Source: Embleya sp045207785 (GTDB taxonomy: Bacteria; Actinomycetota; Actinomycetes; Streptomycetales; Streptomycetaceae). From it: a DNA stretch of 64,000 nt. Every line of letters starts with the position of its first letter. Within the stretch, counting starts at the first letter, position 1. The notes below the pieces were generated by a model. The model worked only from the letters and a program-made list of their open reading frames with translations. It searched no databases and was not told where the DNA came from. Shown here piece by piece: positions 9,783-18,327 of the stretch. Where the stretch lies: positions 2,790,001-2,854,000 of the forward strand of contig NZ_CP108777.1 in NCBI RefSeq assembly GCF_045207785.1, written 5' to 3'. Position numbers and translations under genes: made by a program.

Positions 9783-10075
9783 CGGTTGCCTCCTGGCATT
9801 GTGTGCTCTCGATTCATGGTACCCCAGGGGGTATCTGAACGGGTGATGTCAGTGGTTGCGAAGGGCGGCGAGGGCGCGGCGAAGTCGTCCTGGTGGGGGA
9901 GGTTGTGGGGGAGCTTGGCGAGGAGGGCGGCCATTGTGCAGGTATTGGTGAGGGCGGAGACGACCAAGCCGCCGGCGATGCCCACCGAGGCGAGGCGGAA
10001 GGCCGGGCGCAGCCGGCCGAGGGCAAGGCCGGTCAGGACGACGGCGCCGGCGGTGAGGCGGACCTGGCGCTCCAT
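9779..10075 (-). CDS. DUF2892 (YgaP-like) small membrane protein
   Basis: 98 residues from ATG 10075. Two hydrophobic segments (AGAVVLTGLALG and AGGLVVSALTNTCTMAALLAKLP) are typical of DUF2892, the membrane part found fused to rhodanese in YgaP. Here it is a separate gene directly after a rhodanese, suggesting they work together on persulfide or sulfane sulfur at the membrane. The last 25 or so residues are polar and read through the operator at 9820; the usual family length would end before that, so the tail may be a by-product of operator placement. It overlaps cstR by four bases. Confidence 0.75.
   Translation of the reverse strand: MERQVRLTAGAVVLTGLALGRLRPAFRLASVGIAGGLVVSALTNTCTMAALLAKLPHNLPHQDDFAAPSPPFATTDITRSDTPWGTMNREHTMPGGNR
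9820..9833. promoter_or_regulatory. CstR/CsoR-type operator in front of the repressor gene
   Basis: TACCCCAGGGGGTA, an almost perfect palindrome flanked by G and T, 38 bases before the cstR start. It lies inside the 3' end of the DUF2892 frame, so the repressor can have its own autoregulated promoter within the operon. Two close copies lie at 13011 and 13045. Confidence 0.75.
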
Positions 10076-10132
10076 GCTCCACGCAGTGCGCCGGGCATCG
10101 TTGGGGTGGTGGAGGGCGTGGCCGACCGCTGC

Positions 10133-10419
10133 TCAGGCTTCGGTTCCTCCGGCGAGGGCGGAGGCGGGGATGCCGTTGTCGGCGAGGGTTTCGCGGGCGT
10201 TCTCGGAGCGGGCGCCGGAGTCGCAGACGATGAGGACATCGCGGCGTTGGGCAGCGTCGCGGATGTCCGGGAGAGCCCGTTCGAGGTGGTCGAGAGGGAT
10301 GTTGAGGGCGCCGGGGAGGTGACCGGTGGCACATTCGCCGGGGGTACGGACGTCCAGGAAATCAGTTCGTGCAGGTGGGTGCGGGTCTGGTCGGTGTCGA
10401 GGGTGCGGGGGGCATTCAT
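10133..10419 (-). pseudogene. Single-domain rhodanese with a one-base frameshift
   Basis: Starts MNAPRTLDTDQTRTHLHEL (ATG 10419), then continues in another frame as FLDVRTPGECATGHLPGALN and VLIVCDSGARSENARE, ending GGTEA at 10133. The active-site loop (Cys in IVCDSGAR) is intact. Restoring one G in CTGAT (to CTGGAT, Leu-Asp) joins the frames exactly. So either the gene is recently inactivated or the base is a consensus error. Function if intact: a thiosulfate/persulfide sulfurtransferase passing sulfane sulfur within the cst-like pathway. It lies between the TauE gene and DUF2892 in the same orientation. Confidence 0.75.
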
Positions 10420-10480
10420 GAGGCGATGTTCCGTCCTTGTTGTCGGTGGTTCCCGGTTGGCGGTACGCACGTGGGAAGGG

Positions 10481-11227
10481 TCAGTGGAAGGCGTCGGCGA
10501 GCATGAGGGCAGCCACGACCAGGAGCACGATCGCGAAGATTCGCTGAAGGGCGGGACCGGAGATTTTGGCGGCGAGGCGTTTGCCGTCCCAGGCTCCGAG
10601 GATCGCGGTGCCGACGAAGGGGGCGATGACCGCCCAGCGCACGGGCGTGCTGGTGCCGGCCCGGGCGGCGAGCGCGGCGAGGGAGTTGACGGTGATCACC
10701 AGGAGGCTGGTGCCGACCGCGGCGCGCATACGCAGTCCGAGGATGGAGACGAGGGCGGGAACGGCGAGGAAGCCGCCGCCGACTCCGAGGAAGCCGGTGA
10801 CCGCGCCGAGTCCGGCGCCCGCGCCGGCTGCCCGCGCCGGTCTGACCTGTCTGGGTTGCGGGTCGCGGTCGCCGGGCTTGAGCATCTTCAGGGCGGCGAG
10901 GGCCGCTATTGCGGCGAACGCGGCGGTGAGCATCGCCTGGGGCAGCCGGGCGGCGAGCGTGGCCGCGACGATTGCCGGCACGATTCCGGCGGCCGCGAAC
11001 AGTGCGCCGGTCTTCCAACGGACGTTGCCTGAGATGGCGTGGGTGTAGAGGGCGGTCGCGGAGGTGGCGGTGACGATGATCAGCGACGCGGTGGTGGCGG
11101 CGGCCGGGGTGAAGCCGAGAAGGTAGATCAGGGCGGGGACGGCCAGGACGCTGCCGCCGCCACCGAGGGCCCCGAGGGCCAAGCCGATGACGGCCCCGGT
11201 GACGAGAGCGAGGAGCAGGACACTCAC
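10481..11227 (-). CDS. TauE/SafE family sulfite/anion exporter
   Basis: 248 residues from GTG 11227, overlapping the stop of the upstream rhodanese (GTGA). About eight transmembrane helices in two related halves, each carrying the family's glycine-rich signature: GALGGGGSVLAVPAL near 20 and GFLGVGGGFLAVPAL near 150. TauE/SafE proteins export sulfite, sulfoacetate or thiosulfate-type anions; in staphylococcal and other cst clusters the TauE gene clears the sulfite or thiosulfate made by persulfide oxidation. Translational coupling to a rhodanese supports that role. It sits in the cytoplasmic membrane. Confidence 0.9.
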   Translation of the reverse strand: MSVLLLALVTGAVIGLALGALGGGGSVLAVPALIYLLGFTPAAATTASLIIVTATSATALYTHAISGNVRWKTGALFAAAGIVPAIVAATLAARLPQAMLTAAFAAIAALAALKMLKPGDRDPQPRQVRPARAAGAGAGLGAVTGFLGVGGGFLAVPALVSILGLRMRAAVGTSLLVITVNSLAALAARAGTSTPVRWAVIAPFVGTAILGAWDGKRLAAKISGPALQRIFAIVLLVVAALMLADAFH

Positions 11228-11583
11228 GCTATCCAGCCGCGGCTTCCGCGTTCGTCGACGACCGGCAGCCCGGCCGAGGCCCAAGCGCCCATACCGCCCT
11301 TGACGTCGACGGCCTCGGCTCCGCGCCCGACCAGGAGCTTGGCGGCCTGATGGGAGCGATGTCCGGAGCGGCAGATCACCACCAGCGGTCGACCCTCGGC
11401 TGCGGCGGGCAGGTCCGTGCCGGTGACCAGTCGGGAGAGCGGTACATGCACGGCGTCGGGGGCGTGACCGGCGTTCCACTCGTCCTGCTCGCGCACGTCG
11501 AGGAGGACGGCGTCGCCGTTGATGGTGTACCGGCGGGCTTGATCGGGGGTGATACGGGCGGGGTCGCGGCGAAAGAGGAACAC
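11224..11583 (-). CDS. Rhodanese-like sulfurtransferase
   Basis: 119 residues from GTG 11583, with GGAAGG upstream; the longer frame upstream overlaps the next gene and is not used. It contains the rhodanese hallmarks: AVLLDVREQDEWNAGHAPDA, then the active-site loop VVICRSGHRS (nucleophilic Cys) and the C-terminal GGMGAWASAGLPV. It is a single-domain sulfur carrier, cytoplasmic, likely exchanging persulfide with the CstB-like enzyme encoded 40 bases upstream. It is intact, unlike the second rhodanese at 10133. Confidence 0.9.
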   Translation of the reverse strand: MFLFRRDPARITPDQARRYTINGDAVLLDVREQDEWNAGHAPDAVHVPLSRLVTGTDLPAAAEGRPLVVICRSGHRSHQAAKLLVGRGAEAVDVKGGMGAWASAGLPVVDERGSRGWIA

Positions 11584-11623
11584 CTTGCTTCCTTCCAATT
11601 CTCGGGGCGCGGGTGGGAGCGGT

Positions 11624-12985
11624 TCAGGTGCCGGTGGCGAGGGGCAGGCCGGCTTCGGTCGCGGCGTCGAAGGCGTCATCGACGGCGACGACGTCTCGGC
11701 CTGCGGCGTCCAGCAGGGAGGCGGCGATGCCCGCGCGCATCCCGCCCGCACAGTGCACCCACACTGTTCCGGCCGGTACGTCGGCCAAGCGGCGGTGGAG
11801 GTGGTGGATTGGGATATGTACGGAACCTTCGATCCAGCCCGTGGCGCGTTCGGAGTCCCGGCGCACATCGAGGACCACGTCCGGGGCGGGTTCTCGGGCG
11901 GCGAGGTCGGCGAAGGTGGCGCGGCTGAAGGAGCGCGGGGTGTGGCCGTCCGGTAGCCAGTCGCGAACGGTGCCGGTAGCGGCGGCTGCCGGACGGTCGA
12001 TGCCGACGCGGACCAGTTCGCGCTGGGCGGCGGCGAGCTGGGCGGGCGACTCGGCGAGGAGGGTGACGGGCTTGCCCCAAGGGATAATCCAGGCGAGGTA
12101 GGTGGCGATCTTCCCCTCCACCTCGAAGTTGAACGATCCCGCGACGTGGCCCTCGGCGAACGCGATCCGGTTGCGCAGGTCCACCACCCACTCCCCGGCG
12201 GCCAGGCGCTCGGCGATGTCTGCGGGGTCGGCCGGCGGGGGTGCGGTCAGGTCCACCGGGGTCGGTCCGTCGGAGTTGGCCGGGCCCATGTGGGCGTAAT
12301 AGGCGGGCACGTCCTCCAAGCCGGCCAGCAGGGCGGCGACGAAGGAGTCGACGTCTTTGACCAGGGCGTCGTTGCCCGTCTTCTCCTTGCCGATGGTGGT
12401 GGCCTCCCCTTCGGCCTGGGAGGAGGAGCAAAAACTCCCGAACCCATGGGTGGGGAGCACCCGCGTCTCGTCGGGGAGTTCGTCGGCAAGCCGATGGGCA
12501 GAGGCGTGCTGGGCGCGGGCCAGCTGTTCGGTCAGCCGCGGCTCGACCAGGTCCGGACGACCGACCGAGCCGATCAGCAGTGACCCGCCGGTGAACACCG
12601 CAGCCACCGTTCCCCGCTCTTGCAGGATGTAGGAGGTGTGGTGCGGGGTGTGTCCGGGTGTGGCCATCGCCCGCAGGGTGATCTCCCCGTCCACGCTCAC
12701 TGTGTCACCGTCGGCGACCGGTGTGCGGGCGAAACCGACCCGGGCGGCGGCGGGCACGAGGTAGGCGGCGCCGGTGATGCGAGCCAGCTCCAGGCCGCCG
12801 GTGATGTAGTCGTTGTGGATGTGGGTCTCCACCACGTGCGATATGCGCACCCCACGCGCGGCTCCGGCCACCAGAACCCGCTCCACGTCGCGTGGCGGGT
12901 CCACGACAACGGCCGTACGCGCCCCGCCCGCCAGGTAGCTGCGGTTTCCGAGTCCCTCGGTTTCGATGGTGTCGATGAAGAACAC
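11624..12985 (-). CDS. CstB-like persulfide dioxygenase/rhodanese fusion
   Basis: 453 residues from ATG 12985. Residues 1-200 are a metallo-beta-lactamase fold with THIHNDY (His55, His57, Asp59), GHTPHH (His112) and His180, the mononuclear iron site of persulfide dioxygenases. Cys186 (GFGSFCSSS) matches the extra Cys of CstB. Residues 255-345 form a rhodanese domain without a catalytic Cys, and 360-453 an active one (VWVHCAGGMRAG, Cys412). CstB oxidises low-molecular-weight persulfides and produces thiosulfate. It is the promoter-proximal gene of the cluster, reading away from the double operator at 13011-13058. A Blh/ETHE1-type dioxygenase is the alternative, but the double rhodanese favours CstB. 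Confidence 0.9.
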   Translation of the reverse strand: MFFIDTIETEGLGNRSYLAGGARTAVVVDPPRDVERVLVAGAARGVRISHVVETHIHNDYITGGLELARITGAAYLVPAAARVGFARTPVADGDTVSVDGEITLRAMATPGHTPHHTSYILQERGTVAAVFTGGSLLIGSVGRPDLVEPRLTEQLARAQHASAHRLADELPDETRVLPTHGFGSFCSSSQAEGEATTIGKEKTGNDALVKDVDSFVAALLAGLEDVPAYYAHMGPANSDGPTPVDLTAPPPADPADIAERLAAGEWVVDLRNRIAFAEGHVAGSFNFEVEGKIATYLAWIIPWGKPVTLLAESPAQLAAAQRELVRVGIDRPAAAATGTVRDWLPDGHTPRSFSRATFADLAAREPAPDVVLDVRRDSERATGWIEGSVHIPIHHLHRRLADVPAGTVWVHCAGGMRAGIAASLLDAAGRDVVAVDDAFDAATEAGLPLATGT

Positions 12986-13010
12986 GCGGTTGGTCCTTTC
13001 GGCTGATATT

Positions 13011-13024
13011 TACCCCCGGGGGTA
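13011..13024. promoter_or_regulatory. CstR operator, copy 1 of the divergent promoter
   Basis: TACCCCCGGGGGTA, a perfect 14-base palindrome inside an AT-richer stretch (GATATT before, TATTCT after), 26 bases before the CstB-like start. The G/C-tract between TA steps is the known layout of CsoR/CstR operators. Confidence 0.85.
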
Positions 13025-13044
13025 TATTCTCGAGTCTAACGCGG

Positions 13045-13058
13045 TACCCCCCGGGGTA
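13045..13058. promoter_or_regulatory. CstR operator, copy 2 of the divergent promoter
   Basis: TACCCCCCGGGGTA, one mismatch from a perfect palindrome, about three helical turns (34 bases) from copy 1. The pair lies between the CstB-like gene (minus) and the DUF302 gene (plus) and could control both. Confidence 0.85.
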
Positions 13059-13138
13059 TTTTTGGTGATGGAGAGACCCCGCGAAACGCAGGGCGGCTGT
13101 CCGCCGCCCCCTCGCACCCAGCGAAAAGGGATGACGCC

Positions 13139-13534
13139 ATGCGCTACGACCGAACAGTCCACCTCGATGCCGACTTCGCCGGGACCGTCGCCGCCGTCCG
13201 TGAGGCCCTGGCCGCACAGGGTTTCGGCATCCTCACCGAGATCGACGTCACCGCCACTCTGAAGGCCAAGCTCGGCCACGACATGGAGGACTACCTGATC
13301 CTCGGCGCCTGCAACCCGCCGCTTGCCCGCCGAGCCCTGGACGCCGACCGCACCGTCGGCCTCCTCCTGCCCTGCAACGTCGTAGTCCGCACCGACGGCG
13401 AGCGCACCGCCGTTCAGGCCCTGGATCCCCGCGTCATGGTCACTCTCACCGGCCTGCCCGCCCTCCGGTCGGTCGCAGAGGAGGCCACCCGCCGTCTGGA
13501 CGCCGCCCTCAGCGCCCTCGAGGCCACCGGATGA
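13139..13534 (+). CDS. DUF302 domain protein
   Basis: 131 residues from ATG 13139 (AAAGGGA upstream). The DUF302 pattern is clear: AVREALAAQGFGILTEIDV, YLILGACNPPLARRAL and VGLLLPCNVVV, with Cys in both of the last two motifs. DUF302 proteins are small alpha/beta folds of unknown biochemistry that recur next to sulfur or metal resistance genes; the conserved Cys and the shared operator region suggest a role in persulfide or heavy-metal stress. Cytoplasmic. Confidence 0.85.
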   Translation: MRYDRTVHLDADFAGTVAAVREALAAQGFGILTEIDVTATLKAKLGHDMEDYLILGACNPPLARRALDADRTVGLLLPCNVVVRTDGERTAVQALDPRVMVTLTGLPALRSVAEEATRRLDAALSALEATG

Positions 13535-13604
13535 TCGGCCCCCGGACGCGCCCCAGCCCTCCCATCGGCCCGAACGACCCCACCCGCATAACGCGCGGAG
13601 CCCT

Positions 13605-13821
13605 GTGCGCCTCGTGTCCTTGCTCGCCGGCCCGGCATCGAATGGCTGTGCACGTCCGGGGACCAAAGCGACTCGCAAGGCCTGGGTCGACGGCGGCTAT
13701 CGCCGACACCTCGTAGAGCACGCGGCCACCCTCGGCATCGACTTGGAAATCTCCGCACGCGCCCCCGGGACCAGGGGATTCACTCCGATACCGAAGCGAT
13801 GGGCGGTGGAGCGGACCTACC
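13605..13821 (+). pseudogene. IS5-type transposase C-terminal fragment
   Basis: The stretch WVDGGYRRHLVEHAATLGID, EISARAPGTRGFTPIPKRW and AVERTY matches the DDE domain end of IS5-family transposases (the E of the DDE triad lies in VERT). It has no N-terminus, and after VERTY the frame runs straight into a glycosidase fragment, so this is a scar, not a gene. No terminal repeats are visible. Confidence 0.7.
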
Positions 13822-13862
13822 TACCTGCTCGCTCCTGGGCCCGTCCGCCGGCGTCGAATCCC

Positions 13863-14393
13863 CCCGGCTACCGAAGGGACGAACTCCTGGAGCGCCTCGA
13901 TCTCGGCCGAGGTGAACTCGCCCGCTGGCAGGAGATCGAGCGTCGGCCGTATGTGCCCTTCCACGACGGGGTCTTCAGCCAATTCGCGGGCTACGAACGG
14001 CTGGACGAACTCGACTGGGCCGGCTACCGGCGCCGCTACCCGAACATCCGCCGACTGGACCGGATCCTCGAAGCCGAGGGCGACACCGTCAACCGCTACA
14101 AGGTGTCCAAGCAGGCCGACGTCCTCATGCTCCACTACCTGTTCTCCGCACGGGAGACGCGTGACCTGCTGCGCCGACTCGGCTATCGCGCCGGGCACGA
14201 ACTGATGCGTCGGACCGTCGCCTACTACGTGCCACGCACCGCCCACGGTTCGACGCTCAGCTCGGTCGTGCACGCCCGGGTCCTGGCCCGCTCGGACCGT
14301 CGTGCCTCCTGGCGCTTCTTCCGCGACGCGCTCGTGAGCGATCTCCACGACACCCGCAATCGTCGATCAGGATCGGATTTCGTGGCTCCTTGA
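13863..14393 (+). pseudogene. GH65 (maltose/trehalose phosphorylase family) internal fragment
   Basis: About 175 residues matching the C-terminal part of glycoside hydrolase family 65: RRPYVPFHDGVFSQFAGYE, DTVNRYKVSKQADVLMLHYL, ELMRRTVAYYVPRTAHGSTL and SSVVHARVLARSDR with ASWRFFRDALVSDL. A full GH65 protein is about 750-800 residues; the N-terminal and catalytic regions and the last 60 residues are missing. It is fused in frame to an IS5 fragment upstream and ends at TGA 14393 next to the converging ATPase gene. It is a relic of a deletion or transposition. Confidence 0.8.
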
Positions 14394-14422
14394 CGTCCGT
14401 AATGCCCGGCGAGAGCCGCGTG

Positions 14423-17050
14423 TCACCCTCCGCTGCCCGTGCGCGAGCCGCCCGCCGCGATCCGCCGGTCGACGCGGGCGGCGGCGAATCCGGCGAACAC
14501 GCCCGCGAGGGCGACCAGAAGGTCGCTCACGGGCAGCGCGTCCGTGCCGAGGATGTCGCGCAGTACCGGTACGTACACCCCGGCGAGGCCGAGCGCGGCG
14601 GAGGCGAGGACCGCGATCGGCAGGAACGGGTTGGCCCGCGTGAACGTGTGGGCGCGCAGGCCGATGACGACGCCGAGTTGGGCACCGAGCAGGGTCAGGA
14701 ACAGCAGGGTTTGCCAGGCGCGCCCGGTGTGGTCGCCCCAGGTCCCGGCGGCGAGGCTGACGGCGGTGACGCACAGACCGAGCCGCAGGACCCGGTGCCA
14801 CAGGCCGTCGCCGAGGATGCTCTGCTCGGGCGGGCGCGGGGGACGCCGCATGGTGCCGGCGCCTGCCGGTTCGGCGCCGAGGGCGACGCCGGTGAGGCCG
14901 TGGGTGAGCAGGTTGATCCACAGGATCTGTGCGGCGAGCAGAGGCAGGGGCAGGCCGACGAGGGGGCCGAGGAGCATGACGGCGATCTCGGCCGCGCCGC
15001 CGGAAAGGCCGAAGACGAGGAAGCGGCGGATGTTGTCGTATACGCGCCGGCCCTCTTCCACGGCGGCGACGACGGTCGCGATCTCGTCGTCGGCGAGGAC
15101 CAGGTCGGCCGCCTGACGCGCGACTTCGGTGCCGCGGCGGCCCATCGCCACACCGATGTCGGCGCGGCGCAGGGCCGGGCCGTCGTTGACCCCGTCGCCG
15201 TTCATCGCGGTGACGTGACCGCGTGAGTGCCACGCCTGGATGATCGTCAGTTTCTGTTCGGGGGTGGTTCGGGCGAACACGCGTGCGGTGGTCACATCCC
15301 GTTGGGGGTCCTCGCGCAGGTCGGTGCCGGTCAGGACCATTTCGTCACGATCGTGGAGGATGCCCAGGCGAGTGGCGATGGCCCGGGCGGTGGCGGGATG
15401 GTCGCCGGTGATCATGACGGGCGTGATGCCGGCCTCGTGGCATGCGGTGATGGTGTGCCGGGCGCTCTCCTTGGGCGGGTCCCTGATGGCGACCAGGCCG
15501 AGGAGGGACATGCTCCGTTCCTCGTCCTCGGTGCGGTTCGGTACGGCGTCGAGGGGCCGCGTGGCGACGGCCAGGACTCGGTAGCCGTCCGCGGCCAGGA
15601 GGTCGGCCTCATAGCGTGCCCGGTGCAGGAACTCCGGGGGCGCGGCGATGAAACCCGGGTCCAGGACGACCTCGGGGGCGCCCTTGAGCACGGCCCACAC
15701 CCGGCCGTCGGCATCCTGGTGCACGGTGGTCATGCGCTTGCGGTCGCTGTCGAACGGGGCCTCGGCGACCCGCGGATGTTCTCGGCGCAGTGTGTCGCGG
15801 TCGAGTCCGGCCTTGCCGGCCGCGGCAAGCAGGGCCGCTTCCGTCGGATCGCCGAGGGCCGACCAGGCGGGGTCCGAGCCCGGCGTCAGGAGGGTGGAAT
15901 CGTTGCACAGAGCGGCGGCCATGAGCAGGTCGCGCACATCGGGTGCCGCTTTCGCGTCGATCGGCCGTCCGTCGACGAGGATCTCGCCTTCGGGCGCGTA
16001 GCCGGTGCCGGTGAGTTCGGCCGTGCCGTGTGGGGTCCACAGGCGTTCGGCGACCATGCGGCCCTCGGTCAGGGTGCCGGTCTTGTCCGTGGCCAGCACC
16101 GTGACCGAGCCGAGTGTCTCGACGGCGGGCAGGTTGCGGACGATGGCATGGTGCTCCGCCATCCGTCGCGCGCCCAAGGCCAGACCGAGGGTGACCACGG
16201 CGGGCAGCGACTCGGGGACGGCGGCGACCGCGAGGCTGATCGCGGTGACCGCCATCGACTCGGTGGGTTGGCCGCGCAGCATGCCCAGGGCGAACACGAC
16301 CAGACACAGGCCGATGACGACGGCCGCGAGCACGCGCCCGAGCTGGGCGAGCCTGTGTTGCAACGGTGTCGGGCCGGGGCGGTCTTGCATCAGGGCCGCG
16401 ATGCGCCCCAGGGCGCTGGTCGCGCCGGTGGCCGTGACCTCGGCGAGGGCGCGTCCCCGGATGACGACGGTGCCCGCCTGAAGCAGATTGTCCTCGATCG
16501 GCTCGACGCTCGGGTCGAGGGCGGTCTTGTCCACAGGGACGGATTCGCCGGTCAGGGACGCCTCGTCCACGAGGAGGGCCGACGCCTCGTACAGGACGGC
16601 GTCGGCGGGCACGATGTCCCCCTCGTCCAGCAGGACCACGTCCCCGGGTACCAGGTCCGCCGATGCGACTTCGTGTTCGGCTCCGTCGCGCAGCACGCGT
16701 ACGGTCGGCGCGGACAGGTCGGACAGCGCGCTGACGGCACGGTCGGCGCGGATCTCCTGGATGACGCCGACGGCGGTGTTGACCGTGACGACGAGGAGGA
16801 TGACCACCGTGTCCGCCAGATCCTCGGTGAGCGTGGTCAGGACGGCGGCGGCCAACAGGACCAGGATGAGGGGGTCGCGCAATTGGGCCGCCACCCGGGC
16901 CCACACCGGTGTCCGCCGTGGCTGTCGCACGGTATTGGGGCCGTGCCTGGCAAGCCGCTCGCTTGCTTGCGCCTTCGTCAACCCGCGTACGAGGAAGGAG
17001 TGGTCCGCGGGCGGGCCGGATTCCGAACTCGCCCGAGGGGTGTTGTGCAT
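14423..17050 (-). CDS. P2-type cation-transporting ATPase (SERCA/PMA-like)
   Basis: 875 residues from ATG 17050 (MHNTPRASSES). Cation ATPase N-terminal motif (GLTKAQASERLARHGPN), actuator LTGESVPVDK, phosphorylation site DKTGTLTEG near residue 321, nucleotide-domain KGAPE and the hinge NGDGVNDGPALRRADIG. About ten transmembrane helices, and no CPC/SPC motif, so it is not a heavy-metal P1B pump. It probably moves Ca2+, Mg2+ or Na+/K+ across the cytoplasmic membrane. Such pumps recur beside universal stress proteins in actinomycete dormancy clusters, as here. Further upstream codons exist in frame but lack a ribosome site. Confidence 0.9.
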   Translation of the reverse strand: MHNTPRASSESGPPADHSFLVRGLTKAQASERLARHGPNTVRQPRRTPVWARVAAQLRDPLILVLLAAAVLTTLTEDLADTVVILLVVTVNTAVGVIQEIRADRAVSALSDLSAPTVRVLRDGAEHEVASADLVPGDVVLLDEGDIVPADAVLYEASALLVDEASLTGESVPVDKTALDPSVEPIEDNLLQAGTVVIRGRALAEVTATGATSALGRIAALMQDRPGPTPLQHRLAQLGRVLAAVVIGLCLVVFALGMLRGQPTESMAVTAISLAVAAVPESLPAVVTLGLALGARRMAEHHAIVRNLPAVETLGSVTVLATDKTGTLTEGRMVAERLWTPHGTAELTGTGYAPEGEILVDGRPIDAKAAPDVRDLLMAAALCNDSTLLTPGSDPAWSALGDPTEAALLAAAGKAGLDRDTLRREHPRVAEAPFDSDRKRMTTVHQDADGRVWAVLKGAPEVVLDPGFIAAPPEFLHRARYEADLLAADGYRVLAVATRPLDAVPNRTEDEERSMSLLGLVAIRDPPKESARHTITACHEAGITPVMITGDHPATARAIATRLGILHDRDEMVLTGTDLREDPQRDVTTARVFARTTPEQKLTIIQAWHSRGHVTAMNGDGVNDGPALRRADIGVAMGRRGTEVARQAADLVLADDEIATVVAAVEEGRRVYDNIRRFLVFGLSGGAAEIAVMLLGPLVGLPLPLLAAQILWINLLTHGLTGVALGAEPAGAGTMRRPPRPPEQSILGDGLWHRVLRLGLCVTAVSLAAGTWGDHTGRAWQTLLFLTLLGAQLGVVIGLRAHTFTRANPFLPIAVLASAALGLAGVYVPVLRDILGTDALPVSDLLVALAGVFAGFAAARVDRRIAAGGSRTGSGG

Positions 17051-17203
17051 GATTGTTCGCCGATCTGTGGGATCTGCTCGCGGTCGAAAAACGCGGGAAG
17101 GCGTGCGCGCGGGTGGCCCGGCCACGCTCCCGGGCGATGGGGCGGTGGCCGGGCGGATCATGGGTGGTGCGGGAAGGCCGCTCCGGTTCGCCTATGAGTG
17201 GAG

Positions 17204-18112
17204 TCAACCTTGGTCGTGGTCGTCGTCACGCTCGCGCGGCACGACGACCACGGGGCACCGCGCGTGGTGCAGCAGACCGTGGCTGACCGAGCCGAGAAGC
17301 ATCCCCTTGAACCCGCCGAGTCCGCGCGTGCCGACAACCACGCACAGTGCGTGCTCGGAAACCTGCGCCAGGGTGCTCACGGGGTGGCCGAAGACGACTT
17401 CCCGATGGACCCGCACATCCGGGTACTTCTCGTTCCAGCCCGCGAGCGTCTCCGCCAGACGGGCCCGGCCCTCCTCCAACTCCTCCACGTTGCCCACCGC
17501 GCCCACCACCGGGCTCGCGGAGAACGGACGGACCTGGACCGCCAACACGGCCGCGCCGCGCAGCGACGCCTCGTCGAACGCGTAGGCGACGGCCCGCTCC
17601 GACACGCGCGATCCGTCCACTCCCACGACGATCGTCAGCGGATCACCAGTGGCGTGTTCCGGCTCGCGGACGATCACCACCGGACACCGGGCGTGCGCGA
17701 CCACCGGCACCGCGATGCCCCCGGTGGTCATCAACTCCCTGACCGAGGACAACCTGCGCGACCCGAGCACCACCATGGCGGCGTCTCGCGCCTGCTCCCG
17801 CATGACCTCGGCGGGTTCCCCGTCGACGAGGGACTCGGAGATGCCGAGCCCCGGGTGTCGGCTCACGACCAGCGCACCGGCCGCGTCGAGCGCCCGCCGA
17901 CCGGCGTCGCGGAAGACACCGCCCCAGGTCTGCAAGGGGCCGGTCACGTTCGGATCGCTGTCGACCCCGACCGGCCAGTCCAACGCGTTCACCAAGCGCA
18001 GCGGCAGCCCGCGACGGACCGCCTCGTCGGCCGCCCACAGCACCGCGAGACGGGCGGCGTCGGTGTTCTCGACTCCCACCACGACGGGTGCGGATCCTTC
18101 GAAGGTGGTCAC
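17204..18112 (-). CDS. Universal stress protein, tandem Usp domains
   Basis: 302 residues from GTG 18112; GGGAG six bases upstream decides this start over the ATG at 18130. Two UspA domains: residues 10-145 (VVVGVENTDAARLAVLWAAD, ending GSRRLSSVRELMTTGG) and 155-300 (IVVGVDGSRVSERAVAYAFD, ending GTRGLGGFKGMLLGSVSHG). The second has the G-x2-G-x9-G(S/T) ATP-binding pattern. Two-domain Usps are stress- or hypoxia-responsive ATP-binding proteins in actinomycetes. It shares orientation with the cation ATPase (about 150 bases between). A DevR-like box lies about 215 bases upstream. Confidence 0.92.
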   Translation of the reverse strand: MTTFEGSAPVVVGVENTDAARLAVLWAADEAVRRGLPLRLVNALDWPVGVDSDPNVTGPLQTWGGVFRDAGRRALDAAGALVVSRHPGLGISESLVDGEPAEVMREQARDAAMVVLGSRRLSSVRELMTTGGIAVPVVAHARCPVVIVREPEHATGDPLTIVVGVDGSRVSERAVAYAFDEASLRGAAVLAVQVRPFSASPVVGAVGNVEELEEGRARLAETLAGWNEKYPDVRVHREVVFGHPVSTLAQVSEHALCVVVGTRGLGGFKGMLLGSVSHGLLHHARCPVVVVPRERDDDHDQG

Positions 18113-18327
18113 AACACACTCCCTTTTCATGGGTGCCGACCCCGGGAGCCGCCCCCTGAGTGTCGGCCTTCCTGCTTCCTGTGAGTGTCGGCCTTCCTGC
18201 CCGACTCTGCTCCCGGGGCGCGAGGTCGGGCAGGGCCGTTCGGCCCAGTCCGCGCGGCGGCGAACGACCCGGCCGGCACAGGGAGCGACCCCATGGGCGG
18301 ATGAGCGCGGATGGACACCCCTCGCTT

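Noticed and set aside
15227..17197. A 656-codon plus-strand open frame
   Set aside because: Antisense to the cation ATPase; Gly/Asp/Arg-rich and without motifs.
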